Source of the DNA: Vibrio sp. UBA2441
Lineage (GTDB): Bacteria > Pseudomonadota > Gammaproteobacteria > Enterobacterales > Vibrionaceae
Direction: 5' to 3'
DNA length: 24,923 bases
Assembly (NCBI GenBank): GCA_002342685.1
Contig: DDQN01000102.1
Span: 1 to 24,923, forward strand
Positions 15,565 through 23,851 of this stretch are shown here, in pieces (the first letter of the stretch is position 1; each line of letters begins with the position of its first letter). The notes beneath the pieces were generated by a model that ran no database searches, had not been told where the DNA came from, and was given only the letters and a program-made list of their open reading frames with translations. The position numbers were made by a program, and so were the translations under genes.

Positions 15565-17226
15565 ATGAAGATAGCCATTTATGCCATAACCAAACACGGG
15601 GCCAAATACGCTCGGCAGATAAAGCAGGGTTTGCCTTATGCTGACTTGTTTATTGCTGAGGTTGGAATACAGGACAGCTTTCAGGAGCAGTTACTTGAAT
15701 TTCCGCTTTCTTCATTCGTTGCAGAGCGATTCTCTCAGTTTGACGCGCATATTTTTATATGCGCTACTGGCATAGTTAGCCGTATTATTGCCCCCTTAAT
15801 TCAAGACAAGAGAACCGACCCGGCTATTGTTACTCTGGATGAGCAGGCTACTTTCGCTATCTCCTTGCTCTCGGGACATCGTGGCGGCGCTAATGCCCTT
15901 ACCGAACGTGTCGCTCATTTAGTTAAAGCAACACCAGTAATAACCACCGCATCTGAGGTATCAGAAAGCGTTTCGGTAGATATGATTGGCGCTCAGTTTG
16001 GCTGGTACTTAGCAGCAGAAACTGAGTCTGCGATCACGCCTGTATCCGCTGCCGTGGTTAATGACCAAGCAGTTGCCATTGTGCAGGAAGCGGGCGAAAA
16101 AAAATGGTGGAGATACGAGAAACGGATGCCTGCTCACCTAGTCTGCCATGATAGGTTGGAAGAGTTAAAGCGTGAAAATTATCAGGGCGTTTTACTCATC
16201 AGTGATAAACGAAAACTCGATATATCAAATTGGGAAAACCGGCTGGTACTGTGGCGACCAAAATCACTTGTTTTAGGTATAGGTTGTGACCGAAATACGC
16301 CAATGTCCGTGATTCAATCGGGTCTGGAAGCCTTCAGTGAAAAGTTTAATTTGAGTTTAGATTCGGTGTACGCTTTGGCCAGTATTGATCTTAAGGCAGA
16401 TGAAAAGGGCATACTTGATATTGCAACGCAGAAACAATGGCCATATCAAACTTATACACCAGAGGTCCTTGATCAAGTTGAGGGCATCGAGAACCCTTCT
16501 GAGTATGTGAAAAAAGTGACAGGAAGTCGCTCTGTTTCTGAAGCTGCTGCGCTTAAGTTGAGTAAAACGGACAAGTTACTGGTTTCTAAATGGGTCTTTA
16601 AACAAGACGGTTTTAATATGACCTTGTCCTGTTGTCGTCGAGAGTTTTCTGAACCATTGGTGCAGCAGAATCGTAAAAATTGGCTAAATAAAAAGACAAG
16701 GCACGGGCATGGTAGCGCCATCGCTTCTACGTCTAATTCAGCCAAAGTAAACGCCCACGGCAACGAAGTGGTTGAAGGTTATCAGTGTAAACCCAAGCAC
16801 ATCGATTTAGACCGGCCAATGCTCTATCACAGCCATCATATCCTTGTGTGTGAGGGGGGACGCTGTGCAAAATCCGGAAGTAAAAATTTAGCTCATGATC
16901 TTAGAGGCCTGCTTAAAGAGATGGGGCTGGCATCGGGAGAGAGACGAATCAAGATTAGCCGGACAATGTGCGCGGGTGCATGTCGAAATAGAGCAACTAT
17001 GGTTATTTATCAACGACATGAACAAAATAAGGTATCAGACAATGATGCGCTTTGGTTGAAAAATATTGAATCACTGTCTGAAGAAAAGTGGCGAGCGTTA
17101 TTTACTGCGCTGGCAGATAATGAACGAGTTGCTGATGTGCTGGGTTCTGAATATCTGGCAACGATTGCAGCCCCGATAGGGGAGGAAACAATGAACAATA
17201 CAAAACAGGAAACGCTACATGGCTAA
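15565..17226 (+). CDS. cbiG: Cobalt-precorrin-5A hydrolase CbiG fused to a C-terminal [2Fe-2S] ferredoxin-like domain
   Basis: CbiG opens the ring-A lactone and removes the C20 fragment as acetaldehyde, a hallmark of the anaerobic pathway. Residues 1-150 are the N-terminal CbiG domain (ICATGIVSRIIAPLIQDKRT, SLLSGHRGGANALTERV). A middle region follows to about 230, then the C-terminal CbiG domain at about 234-358 (LGIGCDRNTP, LASIDLKADEKGI, VSEAAALKL). Residues 360-420 form a histidine-containing linker. Residues 421-535 are a thioredoxin-fold [2Fe-2S]-like domain with C429, C434, C469 and C473 (CEGGRC and CAGAC), ending in a WLKNIESLSEEKWRALFTAL helix. CbiG alone is about 330-360 residues; this is 553. 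It overlaps cbiH by 8 bases. The ferredoxin role is unknown; electron supply to a corrin intermediate or cobalt handling are guesses. Confidence 0.92.
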   Translation: MKIAIYAITKHGAKYARQIKQGLPYADLFIAEVGIQDSFQEQLLEFPLSSFVAERFSQFDAHIFICATGIVSRIIAPLIQDKRTDPAIVTLDEQATFAISLLSGHRGGANALTERVAHLVKATPVITTASEVSESVSVDMIGAQFGWYLAAETESAITPVSAAVVNDQAVAIVQEAGEKKWWRYEKRMPAHLVCHDRLEELKRENYQGVLLISDKRKLDISNWENRLVLWRPKSLVLGIGCDRNTPMSVIQSGLEAFSEKFNLSLDSVYALASIDLKADEKGILDIATQKQWPYQTYTPEVLDQVEGIENPSEYVKKVTGSRSVSEAAALKLSKTDKLLVSKWVFKQDGFNMTLSCCRREFSEPLVQQNRKNWLNKKTRHGHGSAIASTSNSAKVNAHGNEVVEGYQCKPKHIDLDRPMLYHSHHILVCEGGRCAKSGSKNLAHDLRGLLKEMGLASGERRIKISRTMCAGACRNRATMVIYQRHEQNKVSDNDALWLKNIESLSEEKWRALFTALADNERVADVLGSEYLATIAAPIGEETMNNTKQETLHG

Positions 17227-18058
17227 ATTATTTCTGGTTGGATTGGGGCCGGGAAGCCTTGACCATATGTCGATTCGAGCGCAAGAAGTGATTCACAACG
17301 CAGATGTAGTGGTTGGATATGGCTTGTACGTCAAACTAATCGCGCCTTTGCTTACCAATCAGACCCTAGTGCGCAGTGGTATGACTAAAGAGTGGCAGCG
17401 AGCCGATTGTGCGATTAAACACGTGCAAGAAGGGCAAAATGTCGCTCTTGTTTGTTCAGGCGATGCGGGAATGTATGCCATGGCCCCTTTGATTTTTGAA
17501 CTGATCTCATCTCAATCACTCTCGTTGGAGGTAGAGACGGTACCAGGCATTACAGCAGCCAATGCTTGTGCGTCGTTGGTTGGTGCGCCTCTTGGACATG
17601 ATAGTTGCACCATATCCCTATCCGACCTCCTTACGCCATGGGATGTAATTGTAAAGCGGATAAAGGCGGCGGCGGATGCGGACTTTGCGATTACTTTTTA
17701 TAACCCTCGTTCGCGAAAACGACAAAATCACATCGTGGAAGCCAGAGATATTTTATTACAGCATCGCTGCAAGGAGACTCCTGTTGCGGTGGTTAATGCG
17801 GCCTACCGTGATGAGCAGTCTGTGCAGTTGTCAACGCTGGAATATTTTACCGATCTTGAGTTTGGCATGAATGCAGCGGTCATTGTTGGTAATAGCAGCA
17901 GCTATCGGTTCGAAGACTGGATAGTGACACCACGCGGGTATAACAAAAAATACGATTTAGAAGACGGTGCAACACGAGCGGGACAGCGTCCAGGACACGC
18001 ATTGAAAGCATCAGAAGATAGCCAACCAAGCCAAGATAAAACTGGAGAAGTAGTATGA
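17219..18058 (+). CDS. cbiH: Cobalt-factor III C17-methyltransferase / ring contraction enzyme CbiH
   Basis: Methylates C17 and drives contraction of the tetrapyrrole ring to the corrin size. It has the tetrapyrrole methylase fold: KLFLVGLGPGSLDHMSIRA at the N-terminus, VVVGYGLYVKLI, then VALVCSGDAGMYAMAPLI and VETVPGITAANACASLVGAPLGHD, the pattern specific to CobJ/CbiH. The FYNPRSRKRQNH segment and the VTPRGYNKKY end are also typical. The 279-residue length includes a hydrophilic tail of about 25 residues with no recognised motif. The gene overlaps cbiG by 8 bases (AGGA upstream of the ATG) and cbiF by ATGA. Confidence 0.95.
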   Translation: MAKLFLVGLGPGSLDHMSIRAQEVIHNADVVVGYGLYVKLIAPLLTNQTLVRSGMTKEWQRADCAIKHVQEGQNVALVCSGDAGMYAMAPLIFELISSQSLSLEVETVPGITAANACASLVGAPLGHDSCTISLSDLLTPWDVIVKRIKAAADADFAITFYNPRSRKRQNHIVEARDILLQHRCKETPVAVVNAAYRDEQSVQLSTLEYFTDLEFGMNAAVIVGNSSSYRFEDWIVTPRGYNKKYDLEDGATRAGQRPGHALKASEDSQPSQDKTGEVV

Positions 18059-18828
18059 CCGTATATTTTATAGGTGCAGGCCCGGGAGATCCTGATCTTA
18101 TTACCGTAAAGGGAGCAAAGTTGGTTGAGACTTGCCCGGTAGTTCTTTATACAGGCAGCTTGGTACCAAAAGCGGTAATAGAACGTGCACGTCCGGATGC
18201 TCTGGTATTAAACTCGGCCGACATGGACCTCGACGCCATTACTTCCGTTTACCTTACTGCTAGAGATAAGGGGCAGGATGTTGCTCGTGTGCAAACGGGG
18301 GACCTATCAATATACTCCTCGCTGGCGGAGCAGACTCGCCGCCTTAACGAGTTAAATATCGACTGGAAGGTGATACCGGGTGTCTCTTCATTTCAGGCTT
18401 CCGCAGCCGCGTTGGGACAAGAGCTGACACTACCTGAAGAGTGTCAGACAATCATACTTTCCCGCGCTTCTGGACGAACGCCAGTGCCGGATAAAGAGAA
18501 TTTGAAATCCCTGGCGGCTCATGAAGCCACGCTGTGTCTGTTTCTTAGTGCGACATTAATTCGTAAGGTAGTGAGGGAGCTTAGTGATGTTTACCCTCAA
18601 AACTGGCCAGTAGCGGTTGTTGAGAAAGCTTCCCACCCTGAGCAAAGAATTATTCGTGGTACGTTAGCGGATATTGCTGACAAAATGCATGAAGCTAACA
18701 TTCGCTCAACGGCGATGATCATTGTGAGCAAGGTATTTGCTATCGATGATTTTGTGGACTCTAAACTTTACGACCCGAGTTTTTCGCATGCCTGCCGGAA
18801 GGCGACCGCGGTGACAGACCATGAATAA
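18055..18828 (+). CDS. cbiF: Cobalt-precorrin-4 C11-methyltransferase CbiF
   Basis: SAM-dependent methylation of C11 on cobalt-precorrin-4. The start VYFIGAGPGDPDLITVKGAKL and the block YTGSLVPKAVIERARPDA are diagnostic of CobM/CbiF. VARVQTGDLSIYSSLAEQTRRL, with its GDLSIY substrate loop, and VIPGVSSFQASAAALGQELTLPE follow. The length of 257 is standard. GGAG lies a few bases before the ATG. The start overlaps cbiH by 4 bases and the end overlaps cobA by 8, so the gene is embedded in a translationally coupled run. No key residue seems missing. Confidence 0.96.
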   Translation: MTVYFIGAGPGDPDLITVKGAKLVETCPVVLYTGSLVPKAVIERARPDALVLNSADMDLDAITSVYLTARDKGQDVARVQTGDLSIYSSLAEQTRRLNELNIDWKVIPGVSSFQASAAALGQELTLPEECQTIILSRASGRTPVPDKENLKSLAAHEATLCLFLSATLIRKVVRELSDVYPQNWPVAVVEKASHPEQRIIRGTLADIADKMHEANIRSTAMIIVSKVFAIDDFVDSKLYDPSFSHACRKATAVTDHE

Positions 18829-20197
18829 AGGGAAGGTATTCCTTATTGGTGCTGGGCCCGGTGACCCATCCTTACTTACTTGTCGGGCAAAACAGCTGTT
18901 ATCGGAATGTGATGTGGTTTGTTATGACAAGTTAGTTAGCGCTGCGATTCTGGCGAGCATACCCAAGCATGTCGAGTTACATCAGGTAGGGTATCGTGGA
19001 TACAAGCATTGTGGGATAGATTATGGTATGCATCCTGATGTAGTGACTTATGCATTGGCTGGAAAGAATGTGGCTCGTTTAAAAGCTGGCGATCCTTGTA
19101 TATTTGGTCGCACTACTGAAGAGTGCAGGGAATTAATCGACAACGATATTGCCTATGAAATAGTTCCCGGTATTACGGCGGCACTTGGTGCCTCGGCTTA
19201 TTCAGGTTTTCCGTTAACGAGTGGCGGCATTGCCTCCAGTGTTACTTTTGTCAGTGGGCATCAACACCTGAAGTCGATGGAGTCGTGGAGTGAACTGGAT
19301 AACTCTGCTGGTACAGTTGTGCTTTATATGGGAGCGAAAAAGCTTAAAGAACACGCTAAAAGCCTGATTGAAAATGGCAGAAACCCGAATACATCGGTGG
19401 CCTTAATTTCCTCTGCAACGAGTGCTGATCATCAATGCATCACAGGTACGCTGGAAAATATTGGCGAAAGGGTGAATAGGTATACCCACGCTGGTCCTGC
19501 TTTGGTGGTGATAGGAGAGGTGGTCTCTCTAGCGAAAGAGCTAAACTGGCGTCAACACCTACTACTCAGTGGTAAACGTTTTTTGCTCTGCGGACAGCAC
19601 AATGAGATTGATTATTTGAAAAAAAATGGGGCAGAAGTTATTTCTGTCTCTGAACTGCCAACCGATTCTTTTATTGATGAAGAGGATCTTGCTTTCTTTT
19701 TGAACCAGCAAGAATTGGCGTTTGATAGTTTGCCCGCATTTAAAGTTTGGTGGCAAGCTATGCGAACATTTAAATGGGATATTCGCCAGTTTACTATGCC
19801 CCTTTGTAGTGATGATGAGTTTGTTATAAATGAATTGGCAGAATACGGTATTAATGCCAAGCCAGTGTCGAAACAGTCAATGATTTTAACACTTGAATAT
19901 GAAAAGGTGTTTGAGCCTCAGAATAATTATTATCAAATAGGTCGTCGACATAGTCAGGCGTTGGGATATCAGCTTCCTGCTGTTGACTGGGTATTGGTGG
20001 AAGATTTCCGTATTGCAGAGTCTATTTTGCATTACCATTCGCAAGCATTAAGCGACGCCAAATTTGTACCTTTATCAGAAAGGTCGAAATTGTGGGCAGT
20101 AGACAAGGGATACTTGTCAAAATCAGCGGCGGATCTTCAATCTTCTGAATCGTATCATGTCAATCTGACCGAACCTGAGTGTATAAATGTTGCCTGA
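18821..20197 (+). CDS. cobA: Uroporphyrinogen-III C-methyltransferase (SUMT) with divergent C-terminal HemD-like domain
   Basis: Methylates uroporphyrinogen III at C2 and C7 to give precorrin-2, the entry to cobalamin. Residues 1 to about 245 are a complete SUMT: FLIGAGPGDPSLLTCRAKQLL, VCYDKLVS, VARLKAGDPCIFGRTTEEC, YEIVPGITAALGASAYSGFPLT, and the C-terminal GPALVVIGEVVSLA. About 210 extra residues follow. They begin GKRFLLCGQHNEIDYLKKNGAEVISV and later contain a DWVLVEDFRIAESILHYH stretch, the layout of uroporphyrinogen-III synthase (HemD). The serine/threonine-NG-type motif expected there is replaced, so activity is doubtful. CobA-HemD fusions are known, and SUMT alone is about 250-280 residues. 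It overlaps cbiF by 8 bases and cbiB by 11. The HemD-like call is inference from layout. Confidence 0.9.
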   Translation: MNKGKVFLIGAGPGDPSLLTCRAKQLLSECDVVCYDKLVSAAILASIPKHVELHQVGYRGYKHCGIDYGMHPDVVTYALAGKNVARLKAGDPCIFGRTTEECRELIDNDIAYEIVPGITAALGASAYSGFPLTSGGIASSVTFVSGHQHLKSMESWSELDNSAGTVVLYMGAKKLKEHAKSLIENGRNPNTSVALISSATSADHQCITGTLENIGERVNRYTHAGPALVVIGEVVSLAKELNWRQHLLLSGKRFLLCGQHNEIDYLKKNGAEVISVSELPTDSFIDEEDLAFFLNQQELAFDSLPAFKVWWQAMRTFKWDIRQFTMPLCSDDEFVINELAEYGINAKPVSKQSMILTLEYEKVFEPQNNYYQIGRRHSQALGYQLPAVDWVLVEDFRIAESILHYHSQALSDAKFVPLSERSKLWAVDKGYLSKSAADLQSSESYHVNLTEPECINVA

Positions 20198-21170
20198 GCT
20201 ACTAATGGCTAATGGTGCTGCCAACTTAGAATTATACTTGTTATTAAATGCATTGACGTTGGTTGCTGCACTTTGGATGGACAGGTGGCTGGGGGAACCA
20301 AACCGATTGCACCCTTTGGTTGGTTTTGGCTGGTGGGTAAATAAAGTAGAGAGCTTTAGCCGAAAATGCCGTTTCCTCAACGCAAAAAAGCAGGGAATTA
20401 TGGCGTGGATAATAGCGGTTATCCCATTGGTTTTTCTTAGCGGTTATATGATGATTCAACTTGCGAAGTTGAACATAGGTTTATGGTTACTAGCGAATGT
20501 TGTTATTGTTTATTTCACTATTGGTGGTAAAAGCTTAATCCAACATGCAGATAATATACTTCAGCCTTTGAAACAGAATGATCTGGAGTCGGCGCGCTAT
20601 CAAGTTTCTATGATTGTCAGTCGCAATACTGAAAAGATGAGTGAAAGGCAGATTGTCTCCTCAACGGTTGAATCAGTATTGGAAAACGGAAATGATGCGG
20701 TATTTGCGCCAATGATCTGGTTTGTGCTACTTGGCGCACCAGGAGCGTTACTGTTCAGGCTATCAAATACCCTCGACGCTATGTGGGGTTATAAGAACGA
20801 AAAATATCTCTATTTTGGCTGGTGTAGTGCTAAGGTCGACGATTTATTAGGCTGGATTCCCGCTAGAATTACCGCCATTATTTATGCTTTCCAAGGCAAT
20901 TTTAAACAAGCGATTTGGTGTTGGAGTCATCAGTCTAAGCAGTGCCAGAGCCCAAATGGTGGTGTTGTCATGACGGCTGGGGCGGGTAGCTTGAATATTC
21001 AAATTGGCGGTCCAACTTATTACCATGGTGTTTTACATGATAAAAAGCCAATGGGAGTGGATGAACCAGCGAAATGGCCAGCGATTTTTCAGGCCAACAA
21101 ATTAGTCACTAATGGGAGTTTTGCTTTGAGCTATCTCTGGTTAGTGTGTGTTTTAACAGGAGTCAGTTAA
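20187..21170 (+). CDS. cbiB: Adenosylcobinamide-phosphate synthase CbiB
   Basis: Integral membrane protein that attaches aminopropanol (phosphate) to adenosylcobyric acid. The family signature near the N-terminus is clear: ALWMDRWLGEPNRLHPLVGFGWWV. Further blocks are the MIVSRNTEKMSERQIVSSTVES segment with its ENGNDAVFAPMIWF continuation, the FRLSNTLDAMWGYKN stretch and QSPNGGVVMTAGAGSLNIQIGGP. Hydrophobic spans lie near 18-32, 70-90, 98-113, 178-190 and at the C-terminus. The length of 327 is usual. The start overlaps the cobA end by 11 bases; an ATG at 20205 is an alternative, and neither has a strong ribosome-binding site. The stop overlaps the next gene as TAATG. Confidence 0.95.
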   Translation: MLPELLMANGAANLELYLLLNALTLVAALWMDRWLGEPNRLHPLVGFGWWVNKVESFSRKCRFLNAKKQGIMAWIIAVIPLVFLSGYMMIQLAKLNIGLWLLANVVIVYFTIGGKSLIQHADNILQPLKQNDLESARYQVSMIVSRNTEKMSERQIVSSTVESVLENGNDAVFAPMIWFVLLGAPGALLFRLSNTLDAMWGYKNEKYLYFGWCSAKVDDLLGWIPARITAIIYAFQGNFKQAIWCWSHQSKQCQSPNGGVVMTAGAGSLNIQIGGPTYYHGVLHDKKPMGVDEPAKWPAIFQANKLVTNGSFALSYLWLVCVLTGVS

Positions 21171-22216
21171 TGGCAGTCGCACACGGCGGCAATTTACTTG
21201 CCGTGGCCCAGCAATATCAAACAAACCCTATTGACTGGATAGACCTTTCAACGGGCGTTAGCCCATTTACCTATCCTTTGGGTTCACCGCCAGCCAGTTG
21301 CTGGAATCAGCTGCCACAGGATCAAGATGGATTAGAAAGTACTGCTACTCAGTATTACGGCACCAACTGTGAGCCCGTGGTCGTGGCAGGTTCTCAGGCC
21401 GCGATTATGTCATTGCCGTCGGTCATTACACAAAAGTTAGGAAGGTGCGGCATTATTGCCCTGCCCGAGGTCGGCTATAAGGAGCATCAGCATGCCTGGC
21501 AGGCTTTTCAATCGGCAGGAGAGTCGTGGACTATTGAGTTTTATAAAGACTTTCCTAGTGATGAGCAGATAGATAAATCGGATGTCGTTTTAATTATCAA
21601 CCCAAATAATCCGACAGGGTGTTTTAGTTCAAAATTGAAACTGCTTGAACTTCTTAAATCAATGGAATCAAAACAAGGCATGTTGATCGTTGATGAAGCC
21701 TTTGCGGATTGTACACAAGACGTTTCTCTTCTTAGCCAAAATACTGACTGGAGCAACCTTGTAGTACTTCGATCTGTGGGTAAATTTTTTGGCTTAGCGG
21801 GTGCCAGAGCCGGCTTTTTATTTGCTGATGGTGTGGTTAAAAATCTGGTTAAGGAAAAGATAGGTCCTTGGACTGTATCGGGGCCGACTCGTTGGGCAGT
21901 CAAACAAGCATTGTCCGATAAACAGTGGCATACAGAGACTAGATCCCGGTTGCGAGAGCAGTCTTTAAGGCTGGTTCAACTATTGGAAAAATACTTGTCA
22001 GTTGACCTCAGCGGAACGCATTTGTTTACCACTGTGTATTTACCTGATGCAGATAAGTGCCACCACATGTTGTGTAAAGAAAAAGTGCTGACTCGTTTAT
22101 GTGATGAAAGTGATGCGCTTCGCTTCGGCTTACCCGCTAGTGAAAATGCATGGTGTCAGCTTGAGTCCGCTTTGGTACGGGTTCAAACAATGAGAAAGGA
22201 TACTAACAATGGCTAA
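21170..22216 (+). CDS. cobD: Threonine-phosphate decarboxylase (CobD of Salmonella, CobC of Pseudomonas)
   Basis: PLP enzyme of the class I/II aminotransferase fold that makes (R)-1-amino-2-propanol phosphate for the CbiB reaction. From the ATG at 21170 the protein opens AVAHGGNLLAVA and DLSTGVSPFTYPL, as in this family. It carries NPNNPTG (144-150), DEAF (175-178) and the PLP-binding lysine K205 in SVGKFFGLAGARAGF. The length is 348. The frame is open further up to a GTG at 21146. I choose 21170 because AGGAG lies 8 bases before it and the ATG overlaps the cbiB stop (TAATG). The end overlaps cobU by 8 bases. Its position directly after cbiB supports this function over a histidinol-phosphate aminotransferase. 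Confidence 0.92.
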   Translation: MAVAHGGNLLAVAQQYQTNPIDWIDLSTGVSPFTYPLGSPPASCWNQLPQDQDGLESTATQYYGTNCEPVVVAGSQAAIMSLPSVITQKLGRCGIIALPEVGYKEHQHAWQAFQSAGESWTIEFYKDFPSDEQIDKSDVVLIINPNNPTGCFSSKLKLLELLKSMESKQGMLIVDEAFADCTQDVSLLSQNTDWSNLVVLRSVGKFFGLAGARAGFLFADGVVKNLVKEKIGPWTVSGPTRWAVKQALSDKQWHTETRSRLREQSLRLVQLLEKYLSVDLSGTHLFTTVYLPDADKCHHMLCKEKVLTRLCDESDALRFGLPASENAWCQLESALVRVQTMRKDTNNG

Positions 22217-22739
22217 TAGCCCATCTATAGAGCTTGTATTGGGCGGAGCTCGTTCCGGAAAAAGCAGTTACGCTGAAAAACAGGCTGACCAATCTCAAAA
22301 GGACGTTGTTTATATAGCGACATCAGAGGTGCGTGATGACGAGATGGCAGAGCGGGTAAAAAGGCATAAAAAACAGCGACCAGATAACTGGCAGGTTATA
22401 GAAGAACCCTTTGAGCTGGTTAATGTTTTGAAAAATGCCAGTAAAGCAGACAACTGTATATTGGTTGACTGTTTAACGTTGTGGCTGAGCAATTGTCTGT
22501 TTGGTGAAACAGATAAAGCTTGGGCAGAGTATAAGAAAGAATTGTTAGACTCATTAGAAGATCTTCCCGGTCAGGTGATCTTTGTCAGTAATGAAGTAGG
22601 ATCTGGCATTGTGCCTATGGGAGAGATGAGCCGAAAATTTGTGGATGAAGCGGGGTGGTTGCATCAGGCCATTGCGGCGAAAGTGAGCAAGGTGACTTTG
22701 GTCGTGGCGGGACTTCCGCTTAGTCTGAAAGATCAATAA
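22209..22739 (+). CDS. cobU: Adenosylcobinamide kinase / adenosylcobinamide-phosphate guanylyltransferase CobU
   Basis: Phosphorylates adenosylcobinamide and then transfers GMP to it, giving adenosyl-GDP-cobinamide. The P-loop is GGARSGKS (residues 12-19). The guanylylated histidine should be H53 in RVKRHKKQRPDNW, followed by EEPFEL. The LVDCLTLWLSN block and VIFVSNEVGSGIVPMGEMSRKFVDEAGWLHQAIA complete the family pattern. The length of 176 is standard. AGGA lies 9 bases before the ATG, which overlaps the cobD 3' end by 8 bases. The partner enzyme CobS, which joins the product to the lower-ligand nucleoside, is not in the window. Confidence 0.96.
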   Translation: MANSPSIELVLGGARSGKSSYAEKQADQSQKDVVYIATSEVRDDEMAERVKRHKKQRPDNWQVIEEPFELVNVLKNASKADNCILVDCLTLWLSNCLFGETDKAWAEYKKELLDSLEDLPGQVIFVSNEVGSGIVPMGEMSRKFVDEAGWLHQAIAAKVSKVTLVVAGLPLSLKDQ

Positions 22740-22752
22740 GGGAACAATCAAG

Positions 22753-23766
22753 ATGACGTGGTTAAACTTTTTTACTTTAAATGGTGTGGCACCCATCGAT
22801 GATTTGCATTTGGTCAGTGATGCGGGGGCAGGTGAAGGTTTGATGCAATTGCACCCTACGAGAGATACAGAGCTGATTGCATGTGGTAAAGCGAATACTC
22901 GGTTAAATGGAGAATATTTACCATCGCCTTTGCTGGGTAATGGCTCTGTGACTCCCGCCATTTTGGTACATGGCATATTAACTGCGTTGCAAAAACGTGG
23001 TTTTAAAATACGCCTGCACTGTTATCAGTTAGGACTAGATAATCGCCCTGATTTTACAGACTGCAAATTGGATGATGTGGTTATTCACCAATGTGAAACA
23101 GGTGAAGAAAGAGAGTTAGTAAAAGCTGAGCTGATACCAGAGCTAAAACGACAGGCTATCGCTGAAGAGAAGCATCTTATTGCGGAGTCTGGTATTGGTG
23201 GAACCACCTTTGCCACGGTTTGGCTCAAACACTGGCTGGGAAAAGAGATTATGTTTGCCGGAAGTACCAAAGACCCCGGTAAACTCAGTAGAAAAGAGCA
23301 GGTGATTAAAACCTTGTTAGCGAATACGGATAACTTGCCTAACGATGTGGCTTGTTTCTGTCGTAATCTCTTATTATCTGACCCCATTCAGAGGGCGGCC
23401 TGCGCTATATTAGAAGCTGATTTGGATAACATTATGCTGGCAGGCGGCACGATGTTTTTTGCCCCAATAATTGCTATGCAAGGCAATATCAACATTAGCC
23501 GAGTGAATATTGCTACTACTCATTGGATTATGCAGTCAACGGATGCAGTAGAAGCCTCGACACACTTACCAGAACAATCGTATTTGATGACTCCGGCTGT
23601 TAACTTTAATCGTTCTCGTTTTAACGCGATTCGAATGTACGAACAAGGCTATGTTGTCGAAGGTTGTGGCCTTGGTGCAAGTTTAGTATTCGCTGAGCAA
23701 CAAGGGCTCTCTCCTACGGAAATTATTGATAGTGTAGATTGGGCAGTATCACATTGGATTGCTTGA
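22753..23766 (+). CDS. CobT-like nicotinate-nucleotide phosphoribosyltransferase of archaeal/cyanobacterial type
   Basis: Probably transfers the phosphoribosyl group of nicotinate mononucleotide to the lower-ligand base (dimethylbenzimidazole or a relative). It lacks the landmarks of the classical enterobacterial CobT, including its GEMGIGNTT-type loop. It shows instead ESGIGGTTFATVWL (145-158), LAGGTMFF (229-236) and EGCGLGAS (303-310), the glycine-rich pattern I associate with the archaeal/cyanobacterial CobT-like family. The length of 337 fits. AAGGGAAC lies upstream of the ATG, 13 bases after cobU. It is the last gene of the operon, at the position where a lower-ligand activation gene is expected. 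The alternative is a related phosphoribosyltransferase with another base substrate. The family call is from motif memory. Confidence 0.7.
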   Translation: MTWLNFFTLNGVAPIDDLHLVSDAGAGEGLMQLHPTRDTELIACGKANTRLNGEYLPSPLLGNGSVTPAILVHGILTALQKRGFKIRLHCYQLGLDNRPDFTDCKLDDVVIHQCETGEERELVKAELIPELKRQAIAEEKHLIAESGIGGTTFATVWLKHWLGKEIMFAGSTKDPGKLSRKEQVIKTLLANTDNLPNDVACFCRNLLLSDPIQRAACAILEADLDNIMLAGGTMFFAPIIAMQGNINISRVNIATTHWIMQSTDAVEASTHLPEQSYLMTPAVNFNRSRFNAIRMYEQGYVVEGCGLGASLVFAEQQGLSPTEIIDSVDWAVSHWIA

Positions 23767-23851
23767 TACCGCTAAATTAATGCCAATAAAACAGTATCTC
23801 TACAAAATGCATACATGTATTTTAAATTGATGAAGTTGGCTAGAGTAGCAT

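Noticed and set aside
23811..23820. Palindrome ATACATGTAT between the cob operon and the LysR-type gene
   Set aside because: It is short, AT-rich, lies between convergent gene ends and lacks a loop or T-run, so it is neither a clear terminator nor a plausible promoter operator.
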